From: Synergistales bacterium
GTDB taxonomy: Bacteria > Synergistota > Synergistia > Synergistales > Aminobacteriaceae
Length of the DNA stretch: 5,343 nucleotides
Direction: 5' to 3'
NCBI GenBank assembly: GCA_025997935.1
Contig: BNVG01000125.1
Span: forward strand, 1 to 5,343
Under the pieces are notes generated by a model. That model made no database searches. It worked only from the letters and a program-made list of their open reading frames with translations, and was not told the origin of the DNA. Numbering within the stretch: the first letter of the stretch is position 1; the number at the start of each line of letters is the position of its first letter. The position numbers were made by a program, and so were the translations under genes. Positions 5,220 through 5,343 of the stretch are shown here, in pieces.

Positions 5220-5343
5220 TAAAAAGGCTCCCTGTGCGGAGCCTCCGCCACAGCGCTTCTTTCCACGTCAAAATCAGGAAACTTTTCCGCCGTAGCGAAA
5301 TACTCATCCCATGTCATTTGCGGTTTAGAGAACAAAATTACTT
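5219..5343 (-). CDS. vapB: VapB-type antitoxin, C-terminal part (truncated by window edge)
   Basis: The last 40 codons of a gene that continues past the right edge. The frame is open from 5341 to the TAA at 5219-5221. The visible peptide contains MTWDEYFATAEKF, then PDFDVER, and ends HREPF. A Trp-Asp-Glu-(Phe/Tyr)-Phe segment followed by a short acidic tail ending near Arg-Glu/Asp-Pro is typical of the toxin-binding C-terminus of VapB antitoxins. The N-terminal DNA-binding domain, expected to be AbrB/MazE-like, is not in the window. Its position directly before vapC with a 1-nt stop/start overlap confirms the pairing. Its final codons also encode the hairpins at the junction. VapB with VapC normally represses its own promoter, which lies outside this window. 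Confidence 0.85.
   Translation of the reverse strand, partial: VILFSKPQMTWDEYFATAEKFPDFDVERSAVAEAPHREPF
5221..5248 (-). promoter_or_regulatory. Terminator-like hairpin over the vapC ribosome binding site
   Basis: On the - strand GGCTCC (5243-5238), loop GCACAG, GGAGCC (5231-5226) is followed by TTTTT (5225-5221), the layout of a Rho-independent terminator. The 3' arm contains GGAG of the vapC Shine-Dalgarno. A second hairpin, GCGGA (5248-5244), loop GGC, TCCGC (5240-5236), shares bases with the first, so both cannot form together. Ribosomes finishing vapB would melt either one, giving translational coupling or attenuation of the toxin. The structure is seen in the sequence; the regulatory effect is inferred. 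Confidence 0.55.

Noticed and set aside
5110..5307. Alternative - strand frame (65 codons) across the vapB/vapC junction
   Set aside because: It runs out of frame over both vapB and vapC, which have family matches and a typical TAATG junction. No independent evidence for it.

Overview
The window looks like a bacterial chromosome segment, probably from an anaerobic or fermentative organism. The evidence is strong GGAGG-type ribosome binding sites, moderately GC-rich genes with AT-rich control regions, a PerR-type peroxide regulator, and a compact crotonase / thiolase / 3-hydroxybutyryl-CoA dehydrogenase cluster. A Clostridia- or Synergistota-like host would fit, but nothing in the sequence fixes the taxon, and this placement is inference.

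Left part, + strand (1-1188). A non-coding leader (1-207) carries a phased array of CGTAC motifs at its left edge, some AT-rich inverted repeats and a good sigma-70 promoter (TTGACA, 16 bp, TATTAT) set in AT-rich dyads that may be an autoregulatory Fur/PerR operator. It drives a short PerR-like Fur-family gene (208-591). After 26 bp comes a divergent 6-pyruvoyl-tetrahydropterin synthase (PTPS/QueD) fold protein (618-1094). That protein keeps the zinc histidines and the Asp-His pair but lacks the usual catalytic Cys and the pterin-anchoring Glu. A hairpin flanked by A and T runs (1154-1188) ends this operon and also the convergent one.

Central part, - strand (1187-4756). Four tightly spaced genes are transcribed right to left: an RraA / HMG-aldolase-like protein, crotonase (crt), acetyl-CoA acetyltransferase (thl) and 3-hydroxybutyryl-CoA dehydrogenase (hbd). 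The last three give the interconversion acetyl-CoA, acetoacetyl-CoA, 3-hydroxybutyryl-CoA, crotonyl-CoA. This is either the front half of butyrate synthesis or, in reverse, short-chain beta-oxidation. No acyl-CoA dehydrogenase or ETF genes are present here. The RraA-like gene in first position is the odd member.

Right part, - strand (4821-5343). A VapBC toxin-antitoxin pair lies just upstream of the metabolic operon on the same strand. VapC is complete and VapB is cut off by the window edge. The vapB stop and vapC start overlap as TAATG. The end of vapB encodes a terminator-like hairpin that also covers the vapC Shine-Dalgarno and competes with a second hairpin, which suggests coupling or attenuation of the toxin. 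No terminator is visible between vapC and the RraA-like gene.

The window is mostly recognisable families. The points most worth a second look are the PerR-linked PTPS-like protein with lost catalytic residues, the vapB/vapC junction structure, the CGTAC array and the RraA-like gene in the C4 acyl-CoA operon.
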